From Pontibacter sp. Tf4 (GTDB taxonomy: Bacteria; Bacteroidota; Bacteroidia; Cytophagales; Hymenobacteraceae): a stretch of 64,000 nucleotides of DNA. A program made the position numbers and the translations under genes. How positions within the stretch are numbered: the stretch's first letter is position 1; every line of letters starts with the position of its first letter. This document shows, in pieces, positions 27,527 to 35,717 of this stretch. The stretch covers positions 1-64,000 of the forward strand of contig NZ_JACKZC010000007.1 of assembly GCF_014212495.1 (NCBI RefSeq), written 5' to 3'. A model generated the notes under the pieces. It ran no database searches and was not told where the DNA came from. It saw only the letters and a list, made by a program, of their open reading frames with translations.

Positions 27527-29121
27527 TACTCGTCTGGCTGATTGTGATACTGATGGCTGGCGGACTGCTGGCCTGGCTCTCTAAAAAAGTTAGCCCGGAA
27601 CTTCCAAGATGGGTAGCGTTGGGCGCCGTTTTGCTCGATCTTATACTTATAGTTTATCTATGGATCAGCACGGAAGCAACAACTGGTTCTGCCTGGCTGC
27701 TGCGCTACGATATACCCTGGATTCCGCAATGGGGAGTGAGCTTTAGTTTGGCGTTGGATGGATTAAGTCTGCTGATGTTATTACTGACCTTCTTTCTCGG
27801 ATTGCTGTCGGTGCTCATCTCCTGGAAAGAGATCAAAACCAAAGTCGGCTTCTTCCATTTTAATTTGCTCTGGGTGTTGGCCGGTATTGCGGGTGTATTC
27901 CTGACCATGGACCTGTTCCTGTTCTACTTTTTCTGGGAAGTAATGCTGATTCCGATGTACTTCCTGATCGGGGTTTGGGGACATGAGAACCGCACCTACG
28001 CAGCTTTCAAATTCTTCCTCTTCACCCAGGCAAGCGGCCTGTTCATGTTGCTGGCGATCCTTGGTCTGTATTTCATCCACGGCTCCGAAACGGGCAACTA
28101 TACATTTAACTACTTTCAACTCCTTAACACACCGCTTGCCCCGGATGCTGCACGCCTGCTGATGTTTGGTTTCCTGGCTGCGTTCCTGGTGAAATTGCCG
28201 GTGGTACCCTTCCATTCGTGGCTGCCCGATGCACACTCACAGGCTCCCACTGCAGGCAGTGTTATACTAGCAGGGCTGTTGCTTAAAACCGGGGCTTATG
28301 GTCTGCTCAGATTCGTCGTGCCACTCTTCCCGACTGCTGCTGTCGAATTTGCGCCTTGGGCCATGCTGTTAGGTGGGATCGGCATACTATACGGAGCCAT
28401 AGTGGCTTACTCACAAACTGACCTAAAACGATTGGTAGCCTATACTTCGGTGAGCCACATGGGTTTTGTGATACTGGGTGTTTTTGCCTTTAACGAATGG
28501 GCGCTGCAGGGCGTAGTGATGCAGATGATCGCACACGGACTAAGTACCGGTGCGCTGTTCATTTTGGCCGGCTTCCTGTACGAGCGCCTGCATACCCGCG
28601 ATCTGGCACAGATGGGCGGCTTCTGGTCAAAAGCTCCGAAAATGGGCGTTGTGGCATTAGTTTTTGTCATGGCAACGCTGGGCCTTCCCGGGCTCGGCAA
28701 TTTTATAGCTGAATTTCTGACCCTGGTTGGCTCGTGGCAGGCAGCTAACTGGCTTACTGTTTTCGCAACAATAGGCATTGTACTGGCAACTGCTTACTCG
28801 CTGCGCATCATGCAAAAAGTATTTTACGAACCCGGTCCGCAACAGGAATCATTCCACGACCTGAACTTCCGTGAAATGCTGATCGCTGTACCCATGGTGC
28901 TTGGTTTGCTCTGGCTGGGGCTGTATCCGCAACCCATCATCGACATGGCCAGACCTTCCATTAAAGAACAACTTCAGGCTTACAATATGGAGGGCCCAAC
29001 TATAGCTGAACCCAAAACTGCGGTTGTACAGCCGCAACCTGGAGCAACTATAGACGCAGAGCAACTGGCCATAAATCAGCGAGCATTTTCAAATCTCCAG
29101 ATCTTCCAATCACCAAAATAA
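27523..29121 (+). CDS. nuoM: NADH-quinone oxidoreductase subunit M
   Basis: Antiporter-like proton pump (ND4) of 532 residues, about 14 helices. FFFWEVMLIPMYFLIGVWG carries the channel Glu, KLPVVPFHSWLPDAHSQAPTAGSVILAGLLLKTGAYGLLR the Lys/His residues, and DLKRLVAYTSVSHMGFVI is conserved. About 40 extra hydrophilic residues (EGPTIAEPKTAVVQPQPGA...) at the C-terminus are beyond the usual length. Starts in a 4-bp overlap with nuoL and ends 6 bp before nuoN. Confidence 0.95.
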   Translation: MILVWLIVILMAGGLLAWLSKKVSPELPRWVALGAVLLDLILIVYLWISTEATTGSAWLLRYDIPWIPQWGVSFSLALDGLSLLMLLLTFFLGLLSVLISWKEIKTKVGFFHFNLLWVLAGIAGVFLTMDLFLFYFFWEVMLIPMYFLIGVWGHENRTYAAFKFFLFTQASGLFMLLAILGLYFIHGSETGNYTFNYFQLLNTPLAPDAARLLMFGFLAAFLVKLPVVPFHSWLPDAHSQAPTAGSVILAGLLLKTGAYGLLRFVVPLFPTAAVEFAPWAMLLGGIGILYGAIVAYSQTDLKRLVAYTSVSHMGFVILGVFAFNEWALQGVVMQMIAHGLSTGALFILAGFLYERLHTRDLAQMGGFWSKAPKMGVVALVFVMATLGLPGLGNFIAEFLTLVGSWQAANWLTVFATIGIVLATAYSLRIMQKVFYEPGPQQESFHDLNFREMLIAVPMVLGLLWLGLYPQPIIDMARPSIKEQLQAYNMEGPTIAEPKTAVVQPQPGATIDAEQLAINQRAFSNLQIFQSPK

Positions 29122-29127
29122 AAGAAC

Positions 29128-30588
29128 ATGAGCCAGACAGATTTTTTATACCTGATGCCGCTGTTGATCCTCACATTTGCAGTACTTGTCTCGATGCTGG
29201 TCATTGCCGCATGGCGCAACCATAAAATCATTTATGTCATTACGGCACTGTCTTTTATTGCAGCTTTTGGTTCGCTGTTTGAGTTAAGAACTACTACAGC
29301 TTATGTCATTGAACCCATGTTTGTGATCGATGGCTTTGGTGTGTTTTATATCGGGATGATCCTGCTTACTTCGCTGCTCGTGAGCATGCTGTCGTACGCT
29401 TATTTTGAGCAGCGCGAAGAACGGAAAGAAGAGTACTACCTGCTGCTGGTGCTTGCTACATTGGGCGCCTGCGTACTTGTCATCAGTACACACTTTGCTT
29501 CGCTGTTCCTGGGCCTGGAGATTCTCAGCATTTCCCTTTATGCGCTCATCCCCTACCTGCGCACCCGTCCCCGCTCCGACGAAGCTGGGATCAAATACCT
29601 GATTTTAGCTGCTTTCTCATCTGCCTTTATGCTGTTCGGGATGGCGCTAGTATATTTTAGTACAGGAACCATGATGTTCTCCGGATTGGCTCAAAGTATA
29701 GCCGGTATGCAGGAGTTGCCGCTGTTGCTACTCACAGGTATCGGCATGATCTTGATAGGAGTTGGTTTTAAACTGGGCATCGTACCCTTCCATATGTGGA
29801 CCCCGGACGTGTATGAAGGTGCGCCTGCTCCTGTTACAGCTTTTATTGCTACCGTTTCTAAAGGTGGTGTGTTAGGTCTGCTGGTGCGTTTCTTTATGGA
29901 AGTAGATGGTTTCCGTTACCCGGTACTGATAACGATTTTTACTGTTGTTGCCATTACATCTATGTTCGCCGGAAACCTGCTGGCCCTGATACAGAAAAAC
30001 GTAAAACGCATCTTAGCTTATTCATCTATTTCGCACCTAGGCTATATTTTAGTCGCGTTTATGGCTGGAAACCAGATGGGTGTAGAAGCGATAACTTTTT
30101 ACCTGGTAGCTTATTTTATTACCAGCGTCGGGGCATTTGGTGTAGTTGCCATGCTCTCAGACAAAGACAGCGACGCTGAGTTACTGGACGATTACAAAGG
30201 CCTGCTCTGGCGCCGCCCCTGGACAGCAGCTGTATTCTCTGCTATGTTGTTATCGCTGGCCGGCATTCCATTAACGGCTGGTTTTGTGGGTAAATTCTAT
30301 ATCATCGCCGCTGGTATAAATGACCAATTATGGCTGCTGGTGGTGATGCTGGTACTCAACAGTGTGATAGGATTATACTACTACATCAAGATCATCGCCG
30401 TTATGTTCCAGCAACCGGAAACAGAACGTGAACCAGGTACACGTTTGCGCCCATCAATTTATGTAGCCAGTGCCGGGACATTGGCTGTGTTAGCGCTGTT
30501 GCTGGTGTATGTAGGAGTTTATCCAACTGGGCTGGTGCAGTTGATTCAGAATGTGCTGGTGAGTGTGCCGGAGATAGTAGCCAAGTAG
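29128..30588 (+). CDS. nuoN: NADH-quinone oxidoreductase subunit N
   Basis: Antiporter-like proton pump (ND2) of 486 residues, 14 helices. GLEILSISLYALIPYLR carries the channel Glu; FKLGIVPFHMWTPDVYEGAPAPVTAFIATVSKGGVLGLL and NVKRILAYSSISHLGYILVAF are the conserved blocks. Last gene of the operon; family 1 repeat copy 3 starts 12 bp later. All 13 complex I proteins needed for the fused-CD form are present in canonical order, with only the DUF4242 gene interposed. Confidence 0.95.
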   Translation: MSQTDFLYLMPLLILTFAVLVSMLVIAAWRNHKIIYVITALSFIAAFGSLFELRTTTAYVIEPMFVIDGFGVFYIGMILLTSLLVSMLSYAYFEQREERKEEYYLLLVLATLGACVLVISTHFASLFLGLEILSISLYALIPYLRTRPRSDEAGIKYLILAAFSSAFMLFGMALVYFSTGTMMFSGLAQSIAGMQELPLLLLTGIGMILIGVGFKLGIVPFHMWTPDVYEGAPAPVTAFIATVSKGGVLGLLVRFFMEVDGFRYPVLITIFTVVAITSMFAGNLLALIQKNVKRILAYSSISHLGYILVAFMAGNQMGVEAITFYLVAYFITSVGAFGVVAMLSDKDSDAELLDDYKGLLWRRPWTAAVFSAMLLSLAGIPLTAGFVGKFYIIAAGINDQLWLLVVMLVLNSVIGLYYYIKIIAVMFQQPETEREPGTRLRPSIYVASAGTLAVLALLLVYVGVYPTGLVQLIQNVLVSVPEIVAK

Positions 30589-30599
30589 GATTTGAGCTT

Positions 30600-31202
30600 G
30601 TCTGAATCAGGATTTCCAGGATTTTAGGATTGAGGCTTTTGCTATAGTTGGGGCTATAGTTCTATAGCTGCGGTAATCCAACCACCTCTGCCCCTCCTTA
30701 TCTAAGGAGGGGAACCTTGCTGACTTATCATTTCATAGACTATAGTTTCATAGTTACAGCCTGAGAGCAGGACAGGTTTACCTGTCCCTTTGAAATTACA
30801 ACCGCGAGTAAAACCGATCTGCTCTAACTAAGAGCAAGCACAGAAACTATAGCTAAGGCAGTTACTATCGAACTGATCTCAGTCTTTGGGTTGAGCGCCT
30901 TGTAGATTTCTGGTGGCGTAGCCATTGCGAGGAACGATCAAAGGAAATGTACACCGCGCGATGCCCGAAGGCGGGGCCTCCCGGCCCTAGAGGGAGCCAA
31001 CGAAACTATAAAACTATAGGTTCTTAAAGCTCCAAGGATCAGAAGGAGCTATAGAACAACGGCTTGGTTCCAGCATTAGGCAAAGTAAACTATAGCAGGA
31101 TAACTTGTAAACTTCAACTATAGGTTGAGATAGATTTCTCACTGCGTTCGAAATGACAAAAAAGGACAATTGAGTTCCTTCAACTTCGCTCAGGATGACA
31201 AA
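30600..31202 (+). repeat. Intergenic mosaic repeat, family 1, copy 3
   Basis: This copy lies between nuoN and hemA. Modules: GTCTGAATCAGGATTTCCAGG start (30600), hairpin CCCCTCCTT/AAGGAGGGG (30691-30712), palindrome GGACAGGTTTACCTGTCC (30770-30787), core 30880-30998, and tail with TTCGAAATGACA and CTTCGCTCAGGATGACA. In the core the outer stem is GTAGATTTCT (30902-30911) with GGAAATGTAC (30943-30952), unlike the CTTGTTGC/GCAAGAAG stem of copies 1 and 2, and the first hairpin is TGGC-GTA-GCCA (30914-30924), a swap of the C-G pair of copy 1. Confidence 0.85.
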
Positions 31203-31215
31203 AAATCATAACAAC

Positions 31216-31245
31216 AAAAAAGGCTCTTGAAACAAGAGCCTTTTT
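31216..31245. terminator. Bidirectional intrinsic terminator between nuo and hemA
   Basis: Stem GGCTCTT (31222-31228) and AAGAGCC (31234-31240) with a 5-nt loop, flanked by A6 and T5, so it can stop transcripts from either side: hemA (minus) and readthrough from nuoN and its trailing repeat (plus). Confidence 0.85.
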
Positions 31246-31266
31246 ATATTCACCTATACTAAACTT

Positions 31267-32529
31267 CTAAACTTTATCTTTCTCTAAACTAAACAACGCA
31301 GCTAAACCCTCTACCAGCGCTTCCGACTCACCACGCATGCAGGCGGCTTTCAGCTCTAAGGCTGGCAATTTTACGATCTTATTCAGAATACCCAGTGTTA
31401 ACTTTTCTACTACTTCACGCTCCGCTTCGCCCAGGTTTTTAAGGTAACGGTTCATTTCCTGCTGACGGATCTCTTCCAGCTTGCTTTTGAACTGCTGCAG
31501 CGCCGGCGACATGGCCATCTCACGGGTCCAGGTGCTGAACTCAACTATAGCTTCTGCAATGATCTGCTGTACCTGCGGAATGGCAGCCATACGCATTTCC
31601 AGAGCTTCTGAAGCGCGGTTTTTAATGGTATCTACATTGTAAACTTCTACACCTGCCAGTTCTTCCAGGGTACTATCGATGCTGCGTGGCATGGAAAGGT
31701 CCAGGAAGAATTTTGGAGTAGTGACGCCCTGCTTCTCCACCATCTCTTTGTATATGTAAAAGCAGTCGCCTGGCACAGAAGAGATCACCACATCGGCTTT
31801 CGCAATCTCTTCCCACACATTTTCCCAGTACACAGCGGTAGCGTTTGTTTTCTCGGCTAAGGCTTGTGCTTTATGGTGCGTGCGGTTAACTATAGTTACA
31901 TTCTTAACAGCAGATTTCTGGAAGTTATCGCACACGTTGGCTCCTATCTCACCCACACCGATCATTAGCACACGCGGGTTTACCAGGTCTGTGATCAACT
32001 CTTCTACCAACTCTACTGTGGCATAAGATACCGATGCAGCGCCATCAAAGAAGGCAGTTTCGTTGAAAACCTGTTTGTTGGTAGCGAAAATGGTGTGCAG
32101 TAAACGGTGCAGAAACGGGCCAGCCATGTTCGCATCTGCCGACCACTGGTAGGCTTTCTTTACCTGGTTCAGTATCTGCATATCGCCTACTACCTGCGAC
32201 TCCAGCCCAAGGCCAACATAAAATAAGTGCTGAACAGCTAAGGCAGGATCAGTGATGTGCTTGAAATAGGGCGTAATATTTTTGGTGGCTACAAAACCGC
32301 GCTCCATCGCAATAAGTTTAATAATTGCCTGGTCCAGCTCTGTTTCAGCGCTATAGTATACTTCGGTGCGGTTGCAGGTCGAAAGCACCAGCACATCCTG
32401 GGCATCAGTAAATTCCTTTATTTTATCCAGCAAATTACGGCAGCCGATCTCGTTCAGGGCCACAGCTTCGCGCACATTTATCGGTGCATGCTTGTATGAT
32501 AAAGTAAGGGCTTTAAAGTTGTTCTGCAT
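31267..32529 (-). CDS. hemA: Glutamyl-tRNA reductase
   Basis: First committed enzyme of C5-pathway tetrapyrrole synthesis: reduces Glu-tRNA(Glu) to glutamate-1-semialdehyde with NADPH. 420 residues. The catalytic Cys is C52 in LSTCNRTEVYYS; the substrate domain precedes a Rossmann domain (about 170-310, RVLMIGVGEIGANV and VTIVNRTHHKAQALA), and a C-terminal dimerisation helix follows (about 320-420). Length is normal. It ends at a strong terminator. A 25-bp imperfect palindrome lies just upstream. Neighbouring minus-strand genes form a sensory phosphorelay. Confidence 0.95.
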   Translation of the reverse strand: MQNNFKALTLSYKHAPINVREAVALNEIGCRNLLDKIKEFTDAQDVLVLSTCNRTEVYYSAETELDQAIIKLIAMERGFVATKNITPYFKHITDPALAVQHLFYVGLGLESQVVGDMQILNQVKKAYQWSADANMAGPFLHRLLHTIFATNKQVFNETAFFDGAASVSYATVELVEELITDLVNPRVLMIGVGEIGANVCDNFQKSAVKNVTIVNRTHHKAQALAEKTNATAVYWENVWEEIAKADVVISSVPGDCFYIYKEMVEKQGVTTPKFFLDLSMPRSIDSTLEELAGVEVYNVDTIKNRASEALEMRMAAIPQVQQIIAEAIVEFSTWTREMAMSPALQQFKSKLEEIRQQEMNRYLKNLGEAEREVVEKLTLGILNKIVKLPALELKAACMRGESEALVEGLAALFSLEKDKV

Positions 32530-32546
32530 CTTGGTCTTTCAGATTA

Positions 32547-32571
32547 CGTTGCAAATTTCCGAAATGCAACG
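32547..32571 (-). promoter_or_regulatory. Imperfect palindrome upstream of hemA (candidate operator)
   Basis: Arms CGTTGCA (32547-32553) and TGCAACG (32565-32571) surround AATTTCCGAAA, which is itself partly symmetric. It lies 18-42 nt before the hemA ATG. A dimeric regulator could bind it, or it could be a 5'-leader hairpin. No factor is identified. Confidence 0.35.
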
Positions 32572-32666
32572 CAGCAGAAACATGACATAAGTCAATAACT
32601 GCTATTGATTGATGTCAGCTTTGGTGTTTTTTGTGATTGATGTTTTGAGTTTCGAAGTATTGTAAA

Positions 32667-32710
32667 AAACTATAGCCCGAACTTCATTTCAGAAGCCCGG
32701 GCTATAGTTT
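32667..32710. terminator. Hairpin with CTATAG in both arms of the stem
   Basis: AAACTATAGCCCG (32667-32679) pairs perfectly with CGGGCTATAGTTT (32698-32710), 13 bp with an 18-nt loop. An A-rich side and TTAATTTTT on the other side make it usable in both directions. For the minus strand it follows the lipoprotein gene stop (32735) by 24 nt and precedes hemA. Confidence 0.75.
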
Positions 32711-32734
32711 AATTTTTGCAATATAGAACTTAAA

Positions 32735-33244
32735 TCACATATAAATTTTATCGCTTTGTGGCAGGTTTTTCACTTTATCTTTGCTTTGAAGAATCTCCCA
32801 CAATGTATCAGTGATTAAGTCAAATCTCTCCTCTATAGCCTTATCTTTTACATCACAATATATTAAGTCATAAACTCTTTTCTCCTTAGAACCAATTCTC
32901 ACTTTCACTTCCATTGTAAAAGCAGGCAACATGCATGTGCCACCCCCCCTCTCAATAGTGTCAGGCAAGCTTAAAAAATCTACCTTCTTTACTACCTCAA
33001 AAATTTTCTGCTTTTCTTCAGCAGTTAGCTCTACTTTAACTTTTCTAGTTTCATTAACATAATCCCGAGCATAAATCGAATCAATAGAAGAAAAATAATT
33101 ATCCCCCCTATTTACATCATATTCAATATCGAAATCTGAAAAGCCTTCAGGATCAGACAGCATATAATCACTCTTTTCTCCTGAATCAGTTCGATTATTA
33201 CAGGATATAAGTAATGCCAAAAAGCAAAAGATGAAGTATTTCAT
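32735..33244 (-). CDS. Hypothetical lipoprotein, AT-rich
   Basis: A 169-residue protein with a lipoprotein signal: MKYFIFCFLALLISCNN, lipidated Cys about residue 15. The mature part is acidic and polar with no motif I recognise; it contains KVKVELTAEEKQKIFEVVKKVDFLSLPDTI and an isolated Cys pair further on. Codon use and composition are visibly richer in A and T than in the neighbours (runs such as AAATTTTCTGCTTTTCTTC on the plus strand), and CTATAG is absent within it, suggesting a more recent arrival. It sits between hemA and the phosphorelay on the same strand, with its own hairpin terminator. Function unknown. Confidence 0.75.
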   Translation of the reverse strand: MKYFIFCFLALLISCNNRTDSGEKSDYMLSDPEGFSDFDIEYDVNRGDNYFSSIDSIYARDYVNETRKVKVELTAEEKQKIFEVVKKVDFLSLPDTIERGGGTCMLPAFTMEVKVRIGSKEKRVYDLIYCDVKDKAIEERFDLITDTLWEILQSKDKVKNLPQSDKIYM

Positions 33245-33273
33245 TATGTTGCTATAAATTTATATGCAAGCAG

Positions 33274-34335
33274 TTAATTCCGCATTTTGGCCAGCTTCTC
33301 CGAGTTGAGTATAAAGATACGGCTGCCCTGGCTGTCGATCAGTTTTTCGTCTTTAAAATCAGCAAGGGTACGGATAACAGTTTCTTTGGACGCACCAACT
33401 ATACTGGCCAGGTCTTCGCGGGTAATACTGATCTGGGTTTTGTCGCCGGCCTGTTGCTGGTATTGTTTTTCTACTAAAAGCAGAGCTTCGGCTACACGCT
33501 TGCGCACCGAATTGTAAGCCAGTTTCAGCAGGCGCTCTTCGCGGTCGGCCAGGTTATCAGATAGCAGCCTGATAAATTTGTTGGCAACGTCGCGGTTATG
33601 GTTCAGCAGTGTAAAAAAGTCCTCTCTCGGGATGATGTATACTTCAGAATCTTCCAGCGCTACCGCCGATTCTCTATAGTTAGAATCTTCCAGCAGATCG
33701 AGGTAACCAATAAAGTCGCCGTCTTTAAACAGGTTGGTAATGTACTCGCGGCCTTCTTCGTTGGCTTTAAATGTTTTTATCTTACCCTTGTTCAGAAAGT
33801 ACAGAGCTGTAGGGCGGTAGCCTTCCATAAACAGGTGCTGCTTCTTTTTAAACACCGTTACTTTGCGCTTATCCGAAAGCAGTTTGTTCAGGTCTTCGTA
33901 GCCGCGTGCTTCCTGTATAAAGTTGTCGATGCCTTCCACGCTTTTCTTGAACTCGGCTTTCAGGATCTCGTTCTTTTTCAGGCGCATTTCTACAGCATCC
34001 AGCAACTCCAGGTCGTCGAAAGGCTTGGTCAGGTAATCATCGGCACCCAGGTTCATGCCTTTCCGGAAGTCGTCTTTCTCTGATTTGGCTGTCAGGAAAA
34101 TAAAGGGAATGCTGGAGGTAGCCGGGTTTTTGCTTAGCATGTGCAGTACACCATAGCCGTCCAGTTGGGGCATCATAATGTCGCAGATGATCAGGTCCGG
34201 ATGCTCGTTTTTGGCAAGCTCCACCCCTACTTTTCCGTTCTCTGCCTCCAGCACCTTATAGTTGGCCAGCGAGAGTATTTCGGCGGTGTTTTCCCTGATT
34301 TCCTGGTTGTCTTCAATCAGCAATATCTTTTTCAT
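33274..34335 (-). CDS. Response regulator fused to a Crp/Fnr-type regulator
   Basis: 353 residues with three modules. Receiver (1-120): acidic pocket E8/D9, phosphoacceptor D52 in IICDIMMPQLDG and K104 in YLTKPF. Cyclic-nucleotide-binding-like beta barrel (about 160-275): VFKKKQHLFMEGYRPTALYFLNKGKIKTFK and GDFIGYLDLL. Crp-type winged helix (about 285-350): ITREDLASIVGASKETVIRTLADFKDEKLI. So a phosphorelay signal could directly control a Crp-like DNA-binding head. Its ATG overlaps the stop of the upstream receiver-kinase gene by 4 bp (ATGA), indicating translational coupling. No Cys cluster of the Fnr type is present, so oxygen sensing is not built in. Confidence 0.92.
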   Translation of the reverse strand: MKKILLIEDNQEIRENTAEILSLANYKVLEAENGKVGVELAKNEHPDLIICDIMMPQLDGYGVLHMLSKNPATSSIPFIFLTAKSEKDDFRKGMNLGADDYLTKPFDDLELLDAVEMRLKKNEILKAEFKKSVEGIDNFIQEARGYEDLNKLLSDKRKVTVFKKKQHLFMEGYRPTALYFLNKGKIKTFKANEEGREYITNLFKDGDFIGYLDLLEDSNYRESAVALEDSEVYIIPREDFFTLLNHNRDVANKFIRLLSDNLADREERLLKLAYNSVRKRVAEALLLVEKQYQQQAGDKTQISITREDLASIVGASKETVIRTLADFKDEKLIDSQGSRIFILNSEKLAKMRN

Positions 34336-35570
34336 GCGTCGGGTGTTGTGTTTGGCAAGGTTATGTAAAAGGTCGTGCCTTCGTTCAGTTCACTTTCATA
34401 ATTCAATGTTCCGCCCATAATATCTACGTAGCGGTTCACAATATTAAGCCCAAGGCCGGTACCCTGTATGTTGGTTACGTTCTGAGCCCTGAAAAACGGT
34501 GTAAATAAATGTACCTTATCCGCATCCGGAATACCGATGCCCTGGTCTTTTACGGTCAGGTTTATAGTTGTATTTACCTCTGTGTCTATGTAAATCTGTT
34601 TCCCCTCGCCGGAATACTTGCTGGCGTTGGAGAGCAGGTTCAGCATAATATTCTTGAGCAACTGCTTATCCAGGGTAACTATAGTTTCGGGGCCCGAGTG
34701 GGTGTAATGTATCTTCTGACCGATCTTTACAAGTCCCTGCATCTCATCTACTATTTCGGCTGTGAAATCTTTCAGATCGAAGGTAGTGGGCACGTTGTAG
34801 ATCTTGCCTTCCTCGATGCGGCTGATCGATAGGAAATCGTTGAGAATATTGGTCAGGTGACTGACAGCGGACTTGATGCGCTCCACGTGTTTCTGGCGCT
34901 TCTCGTCGTCTTCGGTGGTTTTGTATTTGCCTATCAAAGATGCAGAGGAAAGCACCGTGCTAAGCGGCGTTCTGAACTCGTGCGAGGCAATTGTTACAAA
35001 CCTGGATTTAAGTTCGTGCAGCTCTTTCTCTTTTTGCAACGCCTTCCGGATCTCGACCTGTGCCTGGTAAAGGGTGCGGTTGGTGTCCTCAAGTTTGCGG
35101 ATGGCTTCGCCCAGTTCGCGGGTACGTTCGTCCACACGCTGCTCCAGCTCGGTGTTCAGCTTCTGTATCTCGGCCAGGTTTTTGGCGTGCTCTATGCTAT
35201 ACCTCACCGACCGCTCCAGGCTGAACGGGTCGAAGGTACCTTTTACCAGGTAATCCGAAGCCCCGACACGCATGGCCTTTTCGTCGGTTTCGCAGTCGCT
35301 CTGGCCGGTTAAAAGGATAAACGGGGCATGGCTGCCGGCCTCTACAGCCTGCGATATCAGCTCCAGCCCGTCGTGTGCTCCCAGCCTGAAATCCACCAGG
35401 TACACATCGTGCTGCTCCCGGCTGATCAGCTCCAGTGCTTCGCTGAAAGAAGCCGTCCAGTCGAGCGCATAGTTCCGCCCGGGGATATCGTCCATAATAT
35501 CCTTGGTAATGATGAAGTCATCCTCATCATCATCAATCAGCAGCACACGAATCTTATTGCTATCAGGCAT
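34332..35570 (-). CDS. Receiver-histidine kinase hybrid
   Basis: 412 residues. N-terminal receiver (1-125; DDDEDD 13-18, phosphoacceptor D60, K110 in DYLVKG), a coiled coil (about 128-185, IQKLNTELEQRVDERTRELGEAI), a HisKA helix with H197 in FVTIASHEFRTPLS, and a HATPase domain (about 300-410; DQGIGIPDADK, GTGLGLNIV). There are no membrane segments or sensor domain, so its input is probably phosphoryl transfer to its own receiver. I start at the ATG at 35570 because the 30-codon upstream extension lies in the repeat-rich spacer and the receiver begins right after MPDSNKIRVLLIDDD. It is coupled to the receiver-Crp gene. Confidence 0.9.
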   Translation of the reverse strand: MPDSNKIRVLLIDDDEDDFIITKDIMDDIPGRNYALDWTASFSEALELISREQHDVYLVDFRLGAHDGLELISQAVEAGSHAPFILLTGQSDCETDEKAMRVGASDYLVKGTFDPFSLERSVRYSIEHAKNLAEIQKLNTELEQRVDERTRELGEAIRKLEDTNRTLYQAQVEIRKALQKEKELHELKSRFVTIASHEFRTPLSTVLSSASLIGKYKTTEDDEKRQKHVERIKSAVSHLTNILNDFLSISRIEEGKIYNVPTTFDLKDFTAEIVDEMQGLVKIGQKIHYTHSGPETIVTLDKQLLKNIMLNLLSNASKYSGEGKQIYIDTEVNTTINLTVKDQGIGIPDADKVHLFTPFFRAQNVTNIQGTGLGLNIVNRYVDIMGGTLNYESELNEGTTFYITLPNTTPDA

Positions 35571-35583
35571 ATTTATAGTTTGT

Positions 35584-35706
35584 GAGTTTAGGAAGTATGA
35601 GGTAAGAGTTTGAGAAGTAAAAAGTGTTTTGATTAATATAGTCAGACAATTCCCTGACACTTTTCAACTATAAACTTCTCACTTCTCTAACTCTTACTTC
35701 CTAAAC
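35584..35706. repeat. Long imperfect inverted repeat inside the phosphorelay operon
   Basis: GAGTTTAGGAAGTATGAGG (from 35584) and the mirrored CTTACTTCCTAAAC (ending 35706) are the outer parts of two arms of roughly 40-45 nt that are approximate reverse complements. It lies between the single-receiver gene and the receiver-kinase gene, so it would be transcribed and could attenuate or process the message. Confidence 0.65.
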
Positions 35707-35717
35707 TATTTAACTCT

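Noticed and set aside
32530..32734. tRNA or other small RNA in the gaps around hemA and elsewhere
   Set aside because: No cloverleaf, T-loop GTTCRANNC or CCA end could be found in any intergenic stretch of the window by reading both strands.
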